Shown: positions 4,850 to 5,438 of the stretch, piece by piece
Numbering within the stretch: the stretch's first letter is position 1
Layout: each line of letters opens with the position of its first letter
From: Prevotella sp. UBA3757
GTDB taxonomy: Bacteria; Bacteroidota; Bacteroidia; Bacteroidales; Bacteroidaceae
Direction: 5' to 3'
Length of the DNA stretch: 5,438 nucleotides
NCBI GenBank assembly: GCA_002371715.1
Contig: DFGF01000058.1
Span: 405-5,842, forward strand
The notes under the pieces: generated by a model
Seen by the model: only the letters and a program-made list of their open reading frames with translations
The model's database searches: none
Told to the model about the DNA's origin: nothing
Program-made: the position numbers and the translations under genes

Positions 4850-5438
4850 ATGGCAAAGTTAGATTTGACACAGTATGGCATCACCGGCAGCACGGTGATT
4901 GCTCACAATCCATCGTACGAATACCTCTTTGAAGAGGAGACCAAGGCTGGCCTCGAGGGTTACGACAAGGGCGTAAACACCGAGCTGAACGCCGTGAACG
5001 TGATGACTGGTATCTACACCGGCCGTTCGCCTAAGGACAAGTACATCGTCTGCGACGAGCAGTCGAAGGACAAGGTATGGTGGACTACTGAGGAATATAA
5101 GAACGACAACCACCCCATGTCGGAGGAGGTCTGGGCCAAGGTGAAGGACATCGCCATCAAGGAGCTCTCGGGCAAGAACCTCTATGTGGTCGACGCCTTC
5201 TGCGGTGCCAACGAGGCTACCCGTCTGGCCGTCCGCTTCATCGTGGAGGTGGCTTGGCAGGCTCACTTCGTGAAGAACATGTTCATCCAGCCCACCGCTG
5301 AGGAACTGGAGAAGTTCGAGCCGAACTTCGTCATCTATAACGCTTCAAAGGCTAAGGTTGAGAACTACAAGGAACTGGGCTTGAACTCAGAGACCTGCGT
5401 AGCCTTCAACACCACCAGCCGTGAGCAGTGCATCATCA
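4850..5438 (+). CDS. pckA: Phosphoenolpyruvate carboxykinase (ATP), N-terminal 196 codons
   Basis: This cytosolic enzyme interconverts oxaloacetate + ATP and PEP + CO2 + ADP. In succinate-producing Bacteroidales it is thought to run mainly toward PEP carboxylation, gaining ATP. The ATG at 4850 opens a frame that stays open to the right edge, so about a third of the usual 530-540 residues is seen. Diagnostic segments are NAVNVMTGIYTGRSPKDKY (47-65), with Arg59 at the position of the substrate-binding arginine (Arg65 in E. coli), and FCGANEATRLAVRFIVE followed by AWQAHFVKNMFIQP (about 117-147). The nucleotide-binding and metal-binding motifs lie beyond the window. The start is set by an A-rich leader (ATAAAACAAGTATT) with no Shine-Dalgarno, as is usual in this phylum. 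Codon choice is strongly biased (AAG, GAG, AAC, CTG, GGC), consistent with high expression. It is divergent from fucP, with its own candidate promoter. Family assignment is secure. Confidence 0.95.
   Translation, partial: MAKLDLTQYGITGSTVIAHNPSYEYLFEEETKAGLEGYDKGVNTELNAVNVMTGIYTGRSPKDKYIVCDEQSKDKVWWTTEEYKNDNHPMSEEVWAKVKDIAIKELSGKNLYVVDAFCGANEATRLAVRFIVEVAWQAHFVKNMFIQPTAEELEKFEPNFVIYNASKAKVENYKELGLNSETCVAFNTTSREQCII

Noticed and set aside
4859..5266. A 135-codon - strand frame opposite pckA
   Set aside because: The + strand encodes clear PEP carboxykinase motifs over the same bases.
1..5438. CRISPR array, tRNA or rRNA genes, insertion sequence or phage genes
   Set aside because: No spaced direct repeats of 24-40 bp, no cloverleaf, no transposase or integrase motifs were seen on either strand.

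Overview
The window looks like ordinary chromosome from a Bacteroidales bacterium, most likely the Prevotella/Segatella group. This rests on several things: the Bacteroidetes-type -7 promoter box TAnnTTTG (three copies as TACCTTTG), A-rich translation starts without a strong Shine-Dalgarno, a lipoprotein with a serine/acidic tract after its lipobox Cys (Bacteroidetes surface-export style), a DUF6169-like protein, and TTCAAnn/TTGAAnn heptanucleotide arrays of a type I remember from Prevotella intergenic DNA. Genus assignment is inference; no rRNA or tRNA gene is present.

Layout, left to right: (1) the 3' end of a small hypothetical protein (DUF6169-like, + strand, enters from the left) closed by an intrinsic terminator at 413-460; (2) a short AT-rich leader with a direct repeat, then a complete clostripain-like (peptidase C11) surface lipoprotein, 518-2089 (+); (3) a compact GC-rich hairpin at 2099-2124 serving as shared terminator between this gene and the convergent terC; (4) terC/alx-family membrane protein, 2124-3143 (-); (5) a 72-bp gap holding two oppositely oriented heptanucleotide arrays that can form an imperfect hairpin; (6) fucP-type sugar:proton symporter, 3216-4538 (-), same direction as terC and possibly cotranscribed with it; (7) a 311-bp divergent control region with two well-formed candidate promoters for fucP, palindromes around one of them, spaced A/T tracts, and one candidate promoter for the rightward gene; (8) the first 196 codons of pckA, ATP-dependent phosphoenolpyruvate carboxykinase, running off the right edge.

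The genes do not form one obvious pathway. FucP imports a hexose such as L-fucose; PckA interconverts oxaloacetate and PEP, which in gut Bacteroidales usually serves PEP carboxylation toward succinate. Both are central carbon functions sharing a control region. TerC-family proteins are linked to manganese/metal export, and the C11 peptidase probably acts on host or dietary protein at the cell surface. I did not find a convincing new multi-gene system. The least routine signals are non-coding: the inverted heptad element between fucP and terC, the palindromes wrapped around a fucP promoter, and the alternative hairpins at the first terminator.
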